Assembly (NCBI RefSeq): GCF_038024105.1 | Contig: NZ_CP150661.1 | Location: forward strand, 2,933,001 to 2,997,000 | DNA: 64,000 bases | Direction: 5' to 3' | Origin: Polaribacter butkevichii | GTDB lineage: Bacteria; Bacteroidota; Bacteroidia; Flavobacteriales; Flavobacteriaceae | Part shown: positions 9,005 to 19,600 of the stretch, piece by piece | Layout of the letters: every line of letters begins with the position of its first letter | Numbering within the stretch: the stretch's first letter is position 1 | Notes under the pieces: generated by a model | What the model was told of the DNA's origin: nothing | Seen by the model: the letters and a program-made list of their open reading frames with translations, nothing else | The model's database searches: none | Made by a program: the position numbers and the translations under genes

Positions 9005-12000
9005 TTATTCTTCATCAGGAATGAGGTGATTAAAGAGCTTTACAATGTCTATAAATTCGTTTTGTAAAGCATCTAAATATTCTTTGTCAACCTCTCCGGC
9101 TTCAGCCTGACTAATAATGTTTCTGTACATGTACAAGGTTGTGTCTATGTCGTCAAAAATAAGTTCTGTATCTTCTTTAGAGAAAGTACTTAGCCAAAGT
9201 AGTTTTTCTTTAAATAAATCAATTAAAACTCTAGATGTTTCTCTTGCTTTTTTAGAGTCTTTTAAGTGATAGTAAGCTTCTGGATACCCTAAAGATAAGC
9301 TATAGTGATCAAAGTCTTTAATTGGCATTTTATCTAGAGATAAATCTAAAATTTCTAATGCTTTTACAGTATCACCTTTTTTACCAAAAGCTTCAGATAA
9401 ACGCAGTAAGCTATTACGTAAAGAAATAGAATTTCTTTTAGTTTGTTCGTCTAAATAGATTTTACCGTCATTAATATTTCTCCAATTCCATTTCTGAATG
9501 TTTGTATACATTTTCTCTGGGTCGATTCTTCCCATGTCAAACAAACTCTTTTTAGCCATTGGTGTTTTAATAGGTACTAATTTATAAGCCAAACCATCTA
9601 ATTGTAAGTAATCTTTTAACCAAAGATATTCTTCGGCAGCATTTGCGCCGCCTGTAAAGTAAATAGGTCTTTCCCAATTATTATTGGCAAGAATATCTAA
9701 CATTAAAATTCTATTTTTAAATAAGGCTCTATCATCAATAGTAATATCAATATAAGGCACAATTTTATCTGCATCCTTTTGAGCTACTATTCCGTTTTTT
9801 AAGACCATTTGTTTGTTAACAGGAATTCTAATTTTATTAGTTGGATAAAACTTTTCTTTCTGACCGTTTTCTGTTTCAACATACGTAGCATCACTATCAG
9901 AAGCAATCCATCGCATAAAGTTTTTAATGGTCATTACGGAATCTTTAAAACGAGGATGATCCATTGAATAAGCAACGTCTAAAGTTCCGTATTTATATTG
10001 ATCGTGTTTTAATTGCGATGGAATAGGAGCTGCTTTATAAGTAGCTCGTTTCATTTGATCTATATACCAATCGGTTGCAAAAAGAGAGGTGTTTACCAGT
10101 TTAACATCTGTTCTAATGCCTTCTACTTCTTGCATATACCATAGTGGGAAAGTATCATTATCTCCAATGGTAAACATTATTGCGTTTTCATCACAACTTT
10201 CTAAATAAGCTTGTGCATTTAAATGTGTTGTGTATCTATTAGATCTGTCATGATCGTCCCAGTTTTGAGAAGCCATTAAGGTTGGTACTGCTAAAAGAGA
10301 AACTAAAGAAACTGCAATGGCAACCATTTTTTTATTCGCAAAATTCTTTAAATATTCATATAAAGCAAGTACGCCAAAACCAATCCAGATGGCAAAAATG
10401 TAAAAACTTCCTACAACTGCATAATCTCTTTCTCTTGGTTCAAAAGGCCTTGGATTTGTGTAAAAAATAATAGCAAAACCCGTAAAAGCAAAGAATAAGA
10501 AAAGTGTAAAGAAATTCTTTTTATCCCATTTAATTTGGTAAAGCAATCCTATAATTCCTAAAATTAAAGGTAAAAAGTAATATTTGTTTCTTCCTTTATT
10601 GTTTAGTACTTGTGATGGAAGGTCTTTTTGAGAACCTAATCGAACTTCATCAATGGCATTAATTCCGCTAAGCCAATTTCCGTTAAAGACATCTAAGTTT
10701 CCTTGAATATCATTTTGTCTTCCTACAAAGTTCCACATAAAATAGCGTCCGTACATGTAGCCAAATTGGTAGCTCATCATAAACTTAATGTTTTCTGCAA
10801 ATGTGGGTCTACGTTTACTTTTTTGCGGAATTCCGGCAATAGATTTGTACATTTTTTCTGATGCAGAATTTACCATTCTAGGTATAAAACCTTTGTGTTT
10901 ATCAGACCAATTTGGTACTACGCCTTTGTAGTTGTTTACAATTTCGTATTTACCGTTTCTTTTCTCATACTTAGGTTTATCGTCTTTGTAAGGCTTGTTT
11001 GCATCTTGTGTTCTTTCGTATGCATTAGAGTAATAGGTATCATAAAAAACATTGGCATCACCATATTGTTCACGATCATAATAGGCTAATAATTCACGAG
11101 CACTAGAAGGATTGTTCTCGTTAATAGTAGTATTTGCATTTGCTCTAATTGGTAGCATCATCCAAGAAGAAAAACCAATCATAATAAACAATACAGAAAG
11201 TATTAAAGTATTTGCGTGTATTTTGTTTTTTTTGCGTGTAAAATTTAATCCGAAATAGAACAATGCTACTAAAATTAAGGCAGCTATAATACTTCCAGAG
11301 TTATAAGGCATTCCTATAGAATTGATAAAAAACAACTCAGAAGCACTAAAGAATTTTAAGGTAAACGGGAATAAGAATTTAAAAACAAACATTAACGCAA
11401 TTACAGAAATTATGGTTGCAATTGCAGTTGTTTTTAAATTGATTTCTTTATATGTTCTAAAGAAATATAGCATTACAATGGCAGGTATTACCAATAATGA
11501 TAGAATGTGTACTCCAAATGATAAACCAACAACAAAACTAATTAGAATTAACCATTTGTTACCTCTAGCAGTATGTATTTCGCTTTCCCATTTTAAACCT
11601 AACCAGAATAATAAAGCCATTAAAAATGATGACATTGCATATACTTCACCCTCTACGGCACTAAACCAAAAACTATCTGAAAACGTATATGCTAAAGAGC
11701 CTACAATAGAACTTCCTAAAATGGCAATGTATTTTCCTTCGGAAATTTCACCTGTTTTTAAAGCCAGTTTTTTTGCTAGGTTGGTAATTGTCCAAAACAT
11801 AAACAAAATCGTAAATGCACTCGCCAAGGCAGACATAAAGTTTACCATTTTAGCAATTTGATCTAAACTAGACGTAAACATTGCAAAAAATGCGCCCAAC
11901 ATTTGAAACAAAGGTGCTCCTGGTGGGTGACCAACTTCTAATTTTACTGAGGTAGAAATGTATTCTCCACAATCCCAGGCACTCACAGTTGGCTCTAAGG

Positions 12001-12082
12001 TTAGGGTATATGTAATTAAAGCAATTACAAATGTAGCCCATCCTAAGATGATGTTCCATTTTTTAAAATTTGCTGATGTCAT
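9005..12082 (-). CDS. DUF2723 membrane protein, putative protein O-glycosyltransferase
   Basis: 1025 residues. The N-terminal half is a polytopic membrane domain starting with a helix, then the hallmark loop WDCGEYISTSVKLEVGHPPG (about residues 36-55), whose acidic residue is typical of GT-C fold glycosyltransferases. At least ten hydrophobic segments continue to about residue 590. The C-terminal part is soluble (QNWDDHDRSNRYTTHLNAQ, then FTIGDNDTFPLWY) and ends in helical TPR-like sequence. DUF2723 proteins (GT117/TMEM260-like) are common in Bacteroidota and have been linked to protein O-glycosylation. Activity here is inferred from family only. The long plus-strand frame at 11322-11861 is its antisense shadow. 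Confidence 0.88.
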   Translation of the reverse strand: MTSANFKKWNIILGWATFVIALITYTLTLEPTVSAWDCGEYISTSVKLEVGHPPGAPLFQMLGAFFAMFTSSLDQIAKMVNFMSALASAFTILFMFWTITNLAKKLALKTGEISEGKYIAILGSSIVGSLAYTFSDSFWFSAVEGEVYAMSSFLMALLFWLGLKWESEIHTARGNKWLILISFVVGLSFGVHILSLLVIPAIVMLYFFRTYKEINLKTTAIATIISVIALMFVFKFLFPFTLKFFSASELFFINSIGMPYNSGSIIAALILVALFYFGLNFTRKKNKIHANTLILSVLFIMIGFSSWMMLPIRANANTTINENNPSSARELLAYYDREQYGDANVFYDTYYSNAYERTQDANKPYKDDKPKYEKRNGKYEIVNNYKGVVPNWSDKHKGFIPRMVNSASEKMYKSIAGIPQKSKRRPTFAENIKFMMSYQFGYMYGRYFMWNFVGRQNDIQGNLDVFNGNWLSGINAIDEVRLGSQKDLPSQVLNNKGRNKYYFLPLILGIIGLLYQIKWDKKNFFTLFLFFAFTGFAIIFYTNPRPFEPRERDYAVVGSFYIFAIWIGFGVLALYEYLKNFANKKMVAIAVSLVSLLAVPTLMASQNWDDHDRSNRYTTHLNAQAYLESCDENAIMFTIGDNDTFPLWYMQEVEGIRTDVKLVNTSLFATDWYIDQMKRATYKAAPIPSQLKHDQYKYGTLDVAYSMDHPRFKDSVMTIKNFMRWIASDSDATYVETENGQKEKFYPTNKIRIPVNKQMVLKNGIVAQKDADKIVPYIDITIDDRALFKNRILMLDILANNNWERPIYFTGGANAAEEYLWLKDYLQLDGLAYKLVPIKTPMAKKSLFDMGRIDPEKMYTNIQKWNWRNINDGKIYLDEQTKRNSISLRNSLLRLSEAFGKKGDTVKALEILDLSLDKMPIKDFDHYSLSLGYPEAYYHLKDSKKARETSRVLIDLFKEKLLWLSTFSKEDTELIFDDIDTTLYMYRNIISQAEAGEVDKEYLDALQNEFIDIVKLFNHLIPDEE

Positions 12083-12203
12083 AGTCTTTTAATAAGTTGT
12101 GGCGAATTTACTAATAAATATGAATAAAAATAGTTGAGAAGCGCTTTTATAAGTGATAATTTCATCTTAAATGTTTGTTAAATGTAAAAAAAATAAAAAA
12201 ATG

Positions 12204-12234
12204 TTTGCAAGTTCTAAATAAAGGTTTAAATTTG
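12204..12234 (+). promoter_or_regulatory. Promoter of the tRNA-Gln gene
   Basis: TTTG at 12204-12207, a 19-bp spacer and TAAATTTG at 12227-12234: an exact match to the Bacteroidota sigma-A promoter (TTTG-N19-TAnnTTTG). The tRNA begins 18 bp after the -7 box. Confidence 0.85.
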
Positions 12235-12251
12235 CACCCGCATTAGAGTAT

Positions 12252-12323
12252 TGGCCTATGGTGTAATTGGTAACACACCGGTTTTTGGTACCGACATTCA
12301 AGGTTCGAGTCCTTGTAGGCCAA
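12252..12323 (+). tRNA. tRNA-Gln (anticodon TTG)
   Basis: A full cloverleaf. Acceptor TGGCCTA pairs with TAGGCCA (12316-12322) and the discriminator is A. The D stem is GTGT/ACAC. In the anticodon stem CCGGT/ACCGA the outermost pair is a C-A mismatch. The loop TTTTGGT has anticodon TTG at 12285-12287. The T arm is CAAGG-TTCGAGT-CCTTG. CCA is not encoded. It is the only tRNA found in the window. Confidence 0.95.
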
Positions 12324-12324
12324 C

Positions 12325-12361
12325 AAAAAAATCCTAACAATTTAAATTGTTAGGATTTTTT
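12325..12361 (+). terminator. Terminator after tRNA-Gln
   Basis: A perfect palindrome (AAATCCTAACAATTT and its reverse complement) flanked by A and T runs, starting 2 bp after the tRNA. It can work in both directions, so it may also serve the regulator gene that converges on it. The 22-bp core CCTAACAATTTAAATTGTTAGG recurs exactly at 31691-31713. Confidence 0.85.
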
Positions 12362-12416
12362 ACATTTAGAAAGGTTTTTTCTAAGTGATATTAATATTTA
12401 TAAGTTTGCTGTTTTG

Positions 12417-15242
12417 TTATTTGATTAGTTCGCTAGGTTTTATGCCAAATCTTTTTGTAAAAGCTTTATTAAAATAATCTGTACTATTTAAGCCAATAGC
12501 AAACGTAACTTCTTTTATTGTTTGGTATTCATTTTTTAAAATTAATTCATAGGCTTTTAATAAACGTATTTCTAAGATAATTTTTACAGTAGATAAGCCT
12601 GTTTTTGCTTGTAAAATTCTTCCCAATTGTTTTGTGCTATAATTGCAGGCTATGGCTAAGTCATTTACAGAAAACTCTGAGTTGTTTAAGTTTTCTAAAA
12701 TAATAGATCTTACTTTATTAACAAATTCAGAATTATAACTAGTCATTTCTATGTCATCATAGTTAATGTTTTGCAATTTGTCTCTGTATATTTTATTTTC
12801 TAGGAGATTATAAATTCTAGATTGAATTTCTTTTGCTTTAAATGGTTTTACTATAAAGTCATCAATACCAAGAGTAAGTTTTAAAGCTTCTGTTTCTTCT
12901 GGTGGTGATGCAGACATCAATATAAAAGGAATTTCTTTATAATTGTCTAATTTGTTTAATTCTTCTTTAAATTTAAATCCTTGCATAATAGGCATGTATA
13001 AATCAGATAAAACTAAATTAAATTGATATGCCTTAGCTAACGTTAATCCATCCTTACCATTGTAACAGGTAAAACAATTAAACTCTGTAGAAAGTAATTC
13101 TTTTAAGTAAATTAAAATATCTGTATTGTCGTCTACTATTAGAATTTTAGGTAAATTTCTTTTTTTCGAATTTTTTTCTTTTTCAGAGTCTTCTTTTTCG
13201 TTAATTAAAATATAGTCAGAGGTGTTTTCTGTAACCTGTAGGTCATTATTTTTATCAAGCGGTAATGTTACTGTAAATGTAGTGCCTTTATTTTTTTTAC
13301 TTTTTACGTCTATTTTTCCGTTTAAATTTTTTATTAATTCAGAAACTAAAGAAAGACCAATACCAAAGCCACCAGAATTTATGTGTTCTTTAGATTGAAA
13401 GAATCTTGAAAAAATATGAGGAATTTCTTCTTCAGAGATTCCTATACCAGTATCTTTTATGGTAATTAATAATTCGTTTTTATTCACTAAAGTTTCTACA
13501 TAAATAGTTTCGCCCGTATGTGTGTATTTTACAGCATTGGTAATTAGGTTATGTATAATTTTGGTAAGACTATTGTAATCGTAGGTTAAATTCTTATTGG
13601 TGGCTTTTATATTTGTTTTGTAATATAAATTTATACGTTTTAAAGTTACGTTGCCTTCAAAAGAATAAACTATTTTTTTTAGAAAAGCACCTAAGTTTTT
13701 AGATTCTGTACTCGATATTATTTTTTTGTTTTCTAATTTTAATAAGGTTAAAAAATCATTAAGAGAAGCGGTTAATTGTTCGCTACTTTTAAGTGTTTTG
13801 TTTGTATAATCGAGTATTTTAGCGCTATCAAAAATATTTTGTCTAATCAAGCTTAAGTAACCAATAATAATAGTAATTGGTGTTCTTATTTCGTGTGATA
13901 GATTTTGTATGTATAAGTTTTTAAGGGCAACTATTTCTTTATTTTTTTCTAACTCTAAATTTAATATATACCTCTTTTTATTTCTGATATGAGAGATTCT
14001 GTAGAAAGTAAATAGCAAGATGTAAATTATTGCAATAAAAACATAAATTAAGTATTCTTTTGTTCTTTTGTTGATAATTTCTTGGCTCTTATTTTGTGCA
14101 TTTAGCTTTACAACTTCGTTATTTAGTTTTAGTTTGTAAATAGTTAAATCGTTTGTAATTTTAGATTTTAATGAATTAATAGAATCTAATATGTGATGAT
14201 GTTTTTCTTTGTATTGTAACGCTAATTTATAGTTGCCTGTAGCTTTGTAAAAGTTAGAATATGATTTGTTTATAGAGATATCTGTGTTCTCATTAATGGT
14301 GCTATCTTTTTTTAGGAGATCTACATAATAAGCAGCTTTTTCTAAGTCTTTTTTTTCTAAGTAAATAGTTAAGTAATGGCCGTTTTTAAATTGTTCAAAT
14401 TCCTTAAAATTATTATATTTTTCATCATATGCTTCTTTTAAGCAAGTTAGAGCTTCGTCGTAATTGCCGCAATCAAGATGTACAAACATACTTTCTTCGT
14501 AATAATCTGCTAACGTATTTATATCATTAACTCCATTTAAATTAATCGATTTTATAATAGAAAGCGCTTTTTTACAATCACCTCCTGCAGATATCCAAGA
14601 CGCTTTCATTGTTTTAAATGAAATTTCTACAAGTCTATAATCTTCAGGGGTAAGCTCTTTTTTGTAACTATTAAAGCGAGTTTCAAAAATAGCAATGGTT
14701 TCTTCTACGTAACTCGGTAAATCATAGGAAATATAGATTGCAGCTAGCATTAATATAGTTTCTAATTCATCTATTTTAGCATTTGCTTTATCAAAGTAAT
14801 CAATACTTTTATTAAAGTTTTTTACTGCATTAGCGATATCATTTTTTTGATTATTTAGAAAACCTACATATTTCATAGTTCGTCCTAACGAGTAGTAATC
14901 ACTATTGTTTTTTTCTAATAAAGAATGATAATATTTAATAGAATCTATTTTACCTTCGTTAAAAAAAACATTTTCTATTAAACTAAGTACGGTGTTGGTG
15001 TATATTTTTTTTATAGCTTTGCCTGTCTTTGTTGCTCTTTCTTCTTTTGTAAACGAGTTTTTTATGTGGTTTAGTTGATGTAGAAGCTTGTAAATTCTAT
15101 TTTTTGTAGTGTCAATAGGTACAATTGCAGTTTCTAGCTGAAGTTTAGTTAGTTTTTTATTTATAGTTACAGTGTCAATATTTGTTTGCGCTTTTGTAAG
15201 TATAGATAAGCATAAAAGTAAGTAAAAAAATATCGATTTCAT
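12417..15242 (-). CDS. Hybrid sensor: periplasmic TPR, histidine kinase, receiver and AraC-type output
   Basis: 941 residues holding a whole two-component pathway. Order: signal peptide (1-18, cut near KAQT); TPR-like helical repeats, probably periplasmic (about 40-350); coiled stretch; membrane helix (397-415); HisKA with H450 in NLSHEIRTP; HATPase (NLITNA near 565, DTGIGIS with D597, GGFGIGLSL near 624); receiver (about 697-815) with acidic pair D704-D705, phosphoacceptor D747 and K799; AraC-family helix-turn-helix (about 842-940). All catalytic residues are kept. Bacteroidota use such proteins to sense envelope or nutrient signals and control a nearby locus. The TPR sensor differs from the beta-propeller sensors of polysaccharide loci. 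It transcribes away from the adhesin region, which starts about 260 bp from its 5' end. Control of that locus is a guess from position. Confidence 0.92.
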   Translation of the reverse strand: MKSIFFYLLLCLSILTKAQTNIDTVTINKKLTKLQLETAIVPIDTTKNRIYKLLHQLNHIKNSFTKEERATKTGKAIKKIYTNTVLSLIENVFFNEGKIDSIKYYHSLLEKNNSDYYSLGRTMKYVGFLNNQKNDIANAVKNFNKSIDYFDKANAKIDELETILMLAAIYISYDLPSYVEETIAIFETRFNSYKKELTPEDYRLVEISFKTMKASWISAGGDCKKALSIIKSINLNGVNDINTLADYYEESMFVHLDCGNYDEALTCLKEAYDEKYNNFKEFEQFKNGHYLTIYLEKKDLEKAAYYVDLLKKDSTINENTDISINKSYSNFYKATGNYKLALQYKEKHHHILDSINSLKSKITNDLTIYKLKLNNEVVKLNAQNKSQEIINKRTKEYLIYVFIAIIYILLFTFYRISHIRNKKRYILNLELEKNKEIVALKNLYIQNLSHEIRTPITIIIGYLSLIRQNIFDSAKILDYTNKTLKSSEQLTASLNDFLTLLKLENKKIISSTESKNLGAFLKKIVYSFEGNVTLKRINLYYKTNIKATNKNLTYDYNSLTKIIHNLITNAVKYTHTGETIYVETLVNKNELLITIKDTGIGISEEEIPHIFSRFFQSKEHINSGGFGIGLSLVSELIKNLNGKIDVKSKKNKGTTFTVTLPLDKNNDLQVTENTSDYILINEKEDSEKEKNSKKRNLPKILIVDDNTDILIYLKELLSTEFNCFTCYNGKDGLTLAKAYQFNLVLSDLYMPIMQGFKFKEELNKLDNYKEIPFILMSASPPEETEALKLTLGIDDFIVKPFKAKEIQSRIYNLLENKIYRDKLQNINYDDIEMTSYNSEFVNKVRSIILENLNNSEFSVNDLAIACNYSTKQLGRILQAKTGLSTVKIILEIRLLKAYELILKNEYQTIKEVTFAIGLNSTDYFNKAFTKRFGIKPSELIK

Positions 15243-15506
15243 TAGAGGTTTTTAATCATTGTAAAATTAAACTTTAATATATTGTAACAGCCTAAATTAA
15301 TAGTCTATATTTTACTAATGTCTAAAAAAAATAGATAAAAGTCTAAAAATAATGTAAAATAATTTTTTAATGTCTCTTTTAAAGTACAATTCGTCTTTTT
15401 AAAAGGGGTGTTAAGTATTTATAAAACATATTTTTGCAATAAGTCCCCTAACATTATATTTTGTATAATAATGTAAATTAATTTTAAACATTTATAAAAA
15501 TAAAAG

Positions 15507-16376
15507 ATGTTGGGACAGTTCTTATTGAGTTTAACAAACAGGGCATCTATGCCTGTTTTTGTGTGGAGTTTTCTATTTTTCACACCTCTTACATCTGCAA
15601 ACGAAATTGAAAAAGCAGAAAACAATTACAAATTAGTTAACTACGTTACTATTAACAATGAAGCCGTTAAATATACTGGTTTTTTACAGGAATTTAATAA
15701 TTTCTGGAAAAATTTATCCGAAGGTGTAGCAACGAGTAGTTTAATTATTTCTTCAAAAGAAATTACAAAAACCACATTAACTGTAAAAGAATTAGCTACA
15801 ACTACAATGGCAGCTTGTGGAGGTACCTTGCCAGAAGATGATTTTGACTATGATACTATTTTAAATATAGATGAATTTATGGGATTCTTATATTCTGTGC
15901 CTGTTGTTACAGAAGGTTTTGAAGTAGCTGGTTTTGTTACCGATGCTGGTGTTGATGACGTTGCTTGTGCATTTTTGCCTTATAATGTGCCAAAAGGTGG
16001 GGGTGTTAATCTTATAGACCCTTCAACAATAACAGGCTGGCAACCAACAACGGGTGTTGTAGAATCTACTAAAGGTTTACATCCGGTACCATCAGGTAAG
16101 GCAGCTGTTTTTAATGCGTTTGCAGCAGATGCAAGTGATGCTGTAAATGTCTGTAGAGGTCTTGATATAGATCATAGTGGAAATGGTAGGTTTGGAGAAA
16201 TTGTTTCTATTGGTAATGTATCTATTGTAGAGGGTGTAACCTATTCTGTAGCAGTGTACGCAGCAGAAATTTCAAATACAGATCCTCATGTAAGTTCTTA
16301 TCCGTTTGAATTTTATAATGCTGGTACAAGTACACCTGCAGGAATCCCTAATTTTAGTTTAAATAATGTGACGTAA
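15507..16376 (+). pseudogene. Truncated paralogue of the giant adhesin (signal peptide plus one module)
   Basis: An intact 289-residue frame. It has a signal peptide-like start (FVWSFLFFTPLTSANE near residues 18-33), a region of unknown type, a TSP3-like scrap (DDFDYDTILNIDEF), and then a module (129-289) nearly identical in protein and DNA to residues 313-474 of the giant protein that follows. It stops at NNVT where the big protein continues NNITQGNQNWQ. There is no T9SS sorting tail, so if secreted by the Sec route it would stay in the periplasm. Two readings are possible: a decayed second adhesin that lost its 3' part, or a small functional secreted module. The different N-terminus argues against a simple local duplication of the neighbour's 5' end. 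Confidence 0.6.
15891..16373 (+). repeat. Duplicated module DNA, copy 1
   Basis: 483 bp that aligns with 17590-18075. Long identical runs (for example around CCGGTACCATCAGGTAA and ATTTCAAATACAGATCCTCA) alternate with a short variable patch near 16129-16180. Identity is roughly nine in ten bases by eye. Confidence 0.85.
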
Positions 16377-16653
16377 ATAATAAATAGGGGTCTAAAAGGT
16401 GTTTGATATTAATTGGTGTAAGGGAAATTACACGGAAAATAAGTCATTTTAAAACAACAGGGGTACAGGTTAATTGTAATTCTGTGTTCACGTTAAAAGA
16501 AGATATAAAGTGGTAGATTAAAATAGTTTTTTTAAGGAGCAGTAATTAAAAATTGAATATGCTTAATAAAAAAAAAGTCTCTTGGAAGCACTTTAATTCA
16601 TTAAATAAGTTAACAAATTAGTAAAAAGGTATTGGTATTTAATATATTTCATT
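16377..16653. other. Spacer between the truncated paralogue and the giant gene
   Basis: No gene is supported. There is a small GTGTAA-TTACAC hairpin near 16420-16437. A 20-codon frame (16559-16621, MLNKKKVSWKHFNSLNKLTN) is basic, ends 32 bp before the giant gene and could be chance. I found no remnant of the missing 3' part of the paralogue and no convincing TAnnTTTG promoter. Confidence 0.4.
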
Positions 16654-19600
16654 ATGAAAAAAACATTTCAATTTTTATTTTTAAAAAGCAGTCTATTTAT
16701 CATAGTATGTTTCGCTTTTGTATTTAGTAATGTTAATGCGCAAAGTGGCACGCCAATGACCTTTGGTTCACGAACTGTGTTTAATGTTGGAGGGGCTAGT
16801 TCTGATATTGGAGATGTGGCATATTACCAAAATGTAGGAACTTATAATACGGTTAGTTTTGATATGCGTATCACTGCTCTTGGAGCAACTTTAAATGGAA
16901 ACCCTAACGTTGATATTCCGATAGATTTTGAGAATGGGACAAGTCAAATATTACTTAATAATAGTAATCCTGGGGTAGGTAGTGCAAATGGTACTTATAG
17001 CAGTAGTTATGAAGATACTGTTGTAGATTTTAAAATTGAATTTCTAGTATCGGGAACGCCGTCGGCAACAGGTGGTACGCCTATTAAGGTGCTCGTTAAT
17101 TGGGGATTTAAAGATATAGATAATACTACTACTAATCCTGGGAACGGTGCTGGTACTGAAAAAGTAGAGTACCGCCAAAGTGATGTTGTGAGTTATGAAC
17201 TATCCAATAATCCGCTCGCAGATCTAGTTGTTGCTACAAACCAAGGTACTTCTATAGATGGTGTTACGGCAGGTAATTTTATAGCAATTTCAGGAACCAA
17301 CAACCATTCGCCAGCTGATCAAGAAGCTTGGGTTGGGGTAAATCTTGGGTTGAAATCTTCCTTCGAATTTAGTGTAACAGCAAGAAGTGCTGTAACAGGG
17401 TATGTCTGGTTTTCTAATCTGGTTTTTGATGATTCTGAAACAACCGTTGTAGATCATCCATGTACCGATGGGGCAATAGTAGGTACACCTACAGCAGGTG
17501 ACCATGACGGCGATGGTATTAATGATATTTGCGATTTAGATGATGATAACGATGGTGTTTTAGATACTGAAGAATGTGGGACTTTCACGTATTCTGTGCC
17601 TGTTGTTACAGAAGGTTTTGAGGCAGCTGGTTTTGTTACCGATGCTGGTGTTGATGACGCTGCTTGTTTATTTAGTCCTAGTTTTAACATACCAAAAGGT
17701 GGGGGTGTTAATCTTTTAGATCCTTCAACAATAACAGGTTGGCAACCAACAACGGGTGTTGTAGAGTCTACTAAAGGTTTGCATCCGGTACCATCAGGTA
17801 AAGCTGCTGTTTTTAATGCATTTCCAGAATTTATAGGCGATCCTAATAATAATTGTAGGGTACTTAGTACGGATTATAATGGAAATGGTAGGTTTGGAGA
17901 AATTGTTTCTATTGGTAACGTATCTATTGTAGAAGGTGTAACCTATTCTGTAGCGGTTTATGCAGCAGAAATTTCAAATACAGATCCTCATGTTAGTTCT
18001 TATTCGTTTGAATTTTATAATGCTGGTACAAGTACACCTGCAGGAATACCTAATTTTAGTTTAAATAATATTACACAGGGTAATCAAAATTGGCAGTTAA
18101 ACGAAACAGATTTTACTGCACCAGCAACAAAAAATATAGATATTGTTTTAGTACAAACTAATCCAGAAGAATTAGGGGCAGATATTGCTTTAGATGCATT
18201 TAGTATTTTAAGAGGTATATGTTCTGGAGATACAGATAAAGATGGAGTTTTAAATATTTACGACTTAGATTCAGATAATGATGGTATTTCTGATGTTGCA
18301 GAAGCAGGTGGTTTAGATTTAGATAACGATGGTAAGGCAGATGGATCTGTAGGTACTTCTGGTACTACTAAAGGTGTGCCTAATTCTGCTGTAAGTGGAG
18401 TTACTCCTATAAATTCTGACGGAGATGCTATTCCAGATTATTTAGACATCGATGCAGATAATGATGGTATTCCAGATAATATAGAAGCACAACCTACAAA
18501 TGGTTACATTGCACCAAGCGGTATTGGTACTTCTATAACAGATAACAATAACAATGGTATTGATGATTCTTACGAAGATACATCAACAGGAATACTTAAA
18601 ATAACACCTGTAAATACAGATGGTACTGATACTCCAGATTATTTAGATTCAGATTCAGATAATGATGGTATTCTTGATATTGCTGAAAATGGTGATACTG
18701 ATAATGTTTTGGCTAATACAGATGTAGATAATGATGGTTTAGACGATAATTTTGATGATAATGATGATTCTTTAAATTCTGGCTTTACAGTAAATGATGG
18801 TATAAACCCACCAAATGCAAGTAATTTAGGTGATACTGATAATGATTTATCTTTTGGAGGAGAAGTAGATTATAGAGATAATGTAAATTTTGCAAATACA
18901 GATTCAGATAATGATGGTATTTTAGATATAGCAGATGTAGATGATGATAATGATGGTATTTTAGATATAGAAGAACTATGTCCTGATGGCCCTACATATC
19001 TTACAGAATCTAAAATAACTCTATTTTTAGATTTAGATGCTTTCGAAACTAGAACTACTTGGACTTTAACAGGACCGTCTGGTTTTGTATCACAAAGTGG
19101 TGGTCCTTATACCGATGCAGATGATGTTCTTAATTTAGAATTTATTACAACTGTAGAAGGTCAATATACATTTACTTTAAGAACTTCAAGGGGTGTAACT
19201 AGTGATAATACTAATGAAAACGGAACTTCTTTTTATAGATTAGATTATGACGGAGTAGTGCAAGGACAAGGAGACCCTTTTCTTAAAGCTGGTAATATAG
19301 GTTCTTCTAATTTATCTTTTACAAGAAGCCTTAGTTTTCCTTTATCTCCTTACGTTTGTTTATCTGCAGATCCAAGTTTAGATTCAGATAATGATGGAAT
19401 AATAAATTACAGAGATCCAGACTATGCAGCAGAAAATGGCTCTACTATTGTAAATGGTGTTGTTAGTAGTTTAGATAAAGATGGAGATGGTATCCCTAAT
19501 CATTTAGATTTAGATTCAGACAATGACGGTGTTCCAGATATTGTAGAAGTTGGTGGTACAGATGCAGATGGTAATGGTAAGGTAGATGCCTTAAACCCAG

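Noticed and set aside
11322..11861. A 179-codon plus-strand frame
   Set aside because: Antisense to the membrane domain of the DUF2723 gene, whose motifs are clear; no recognisable features of its own.
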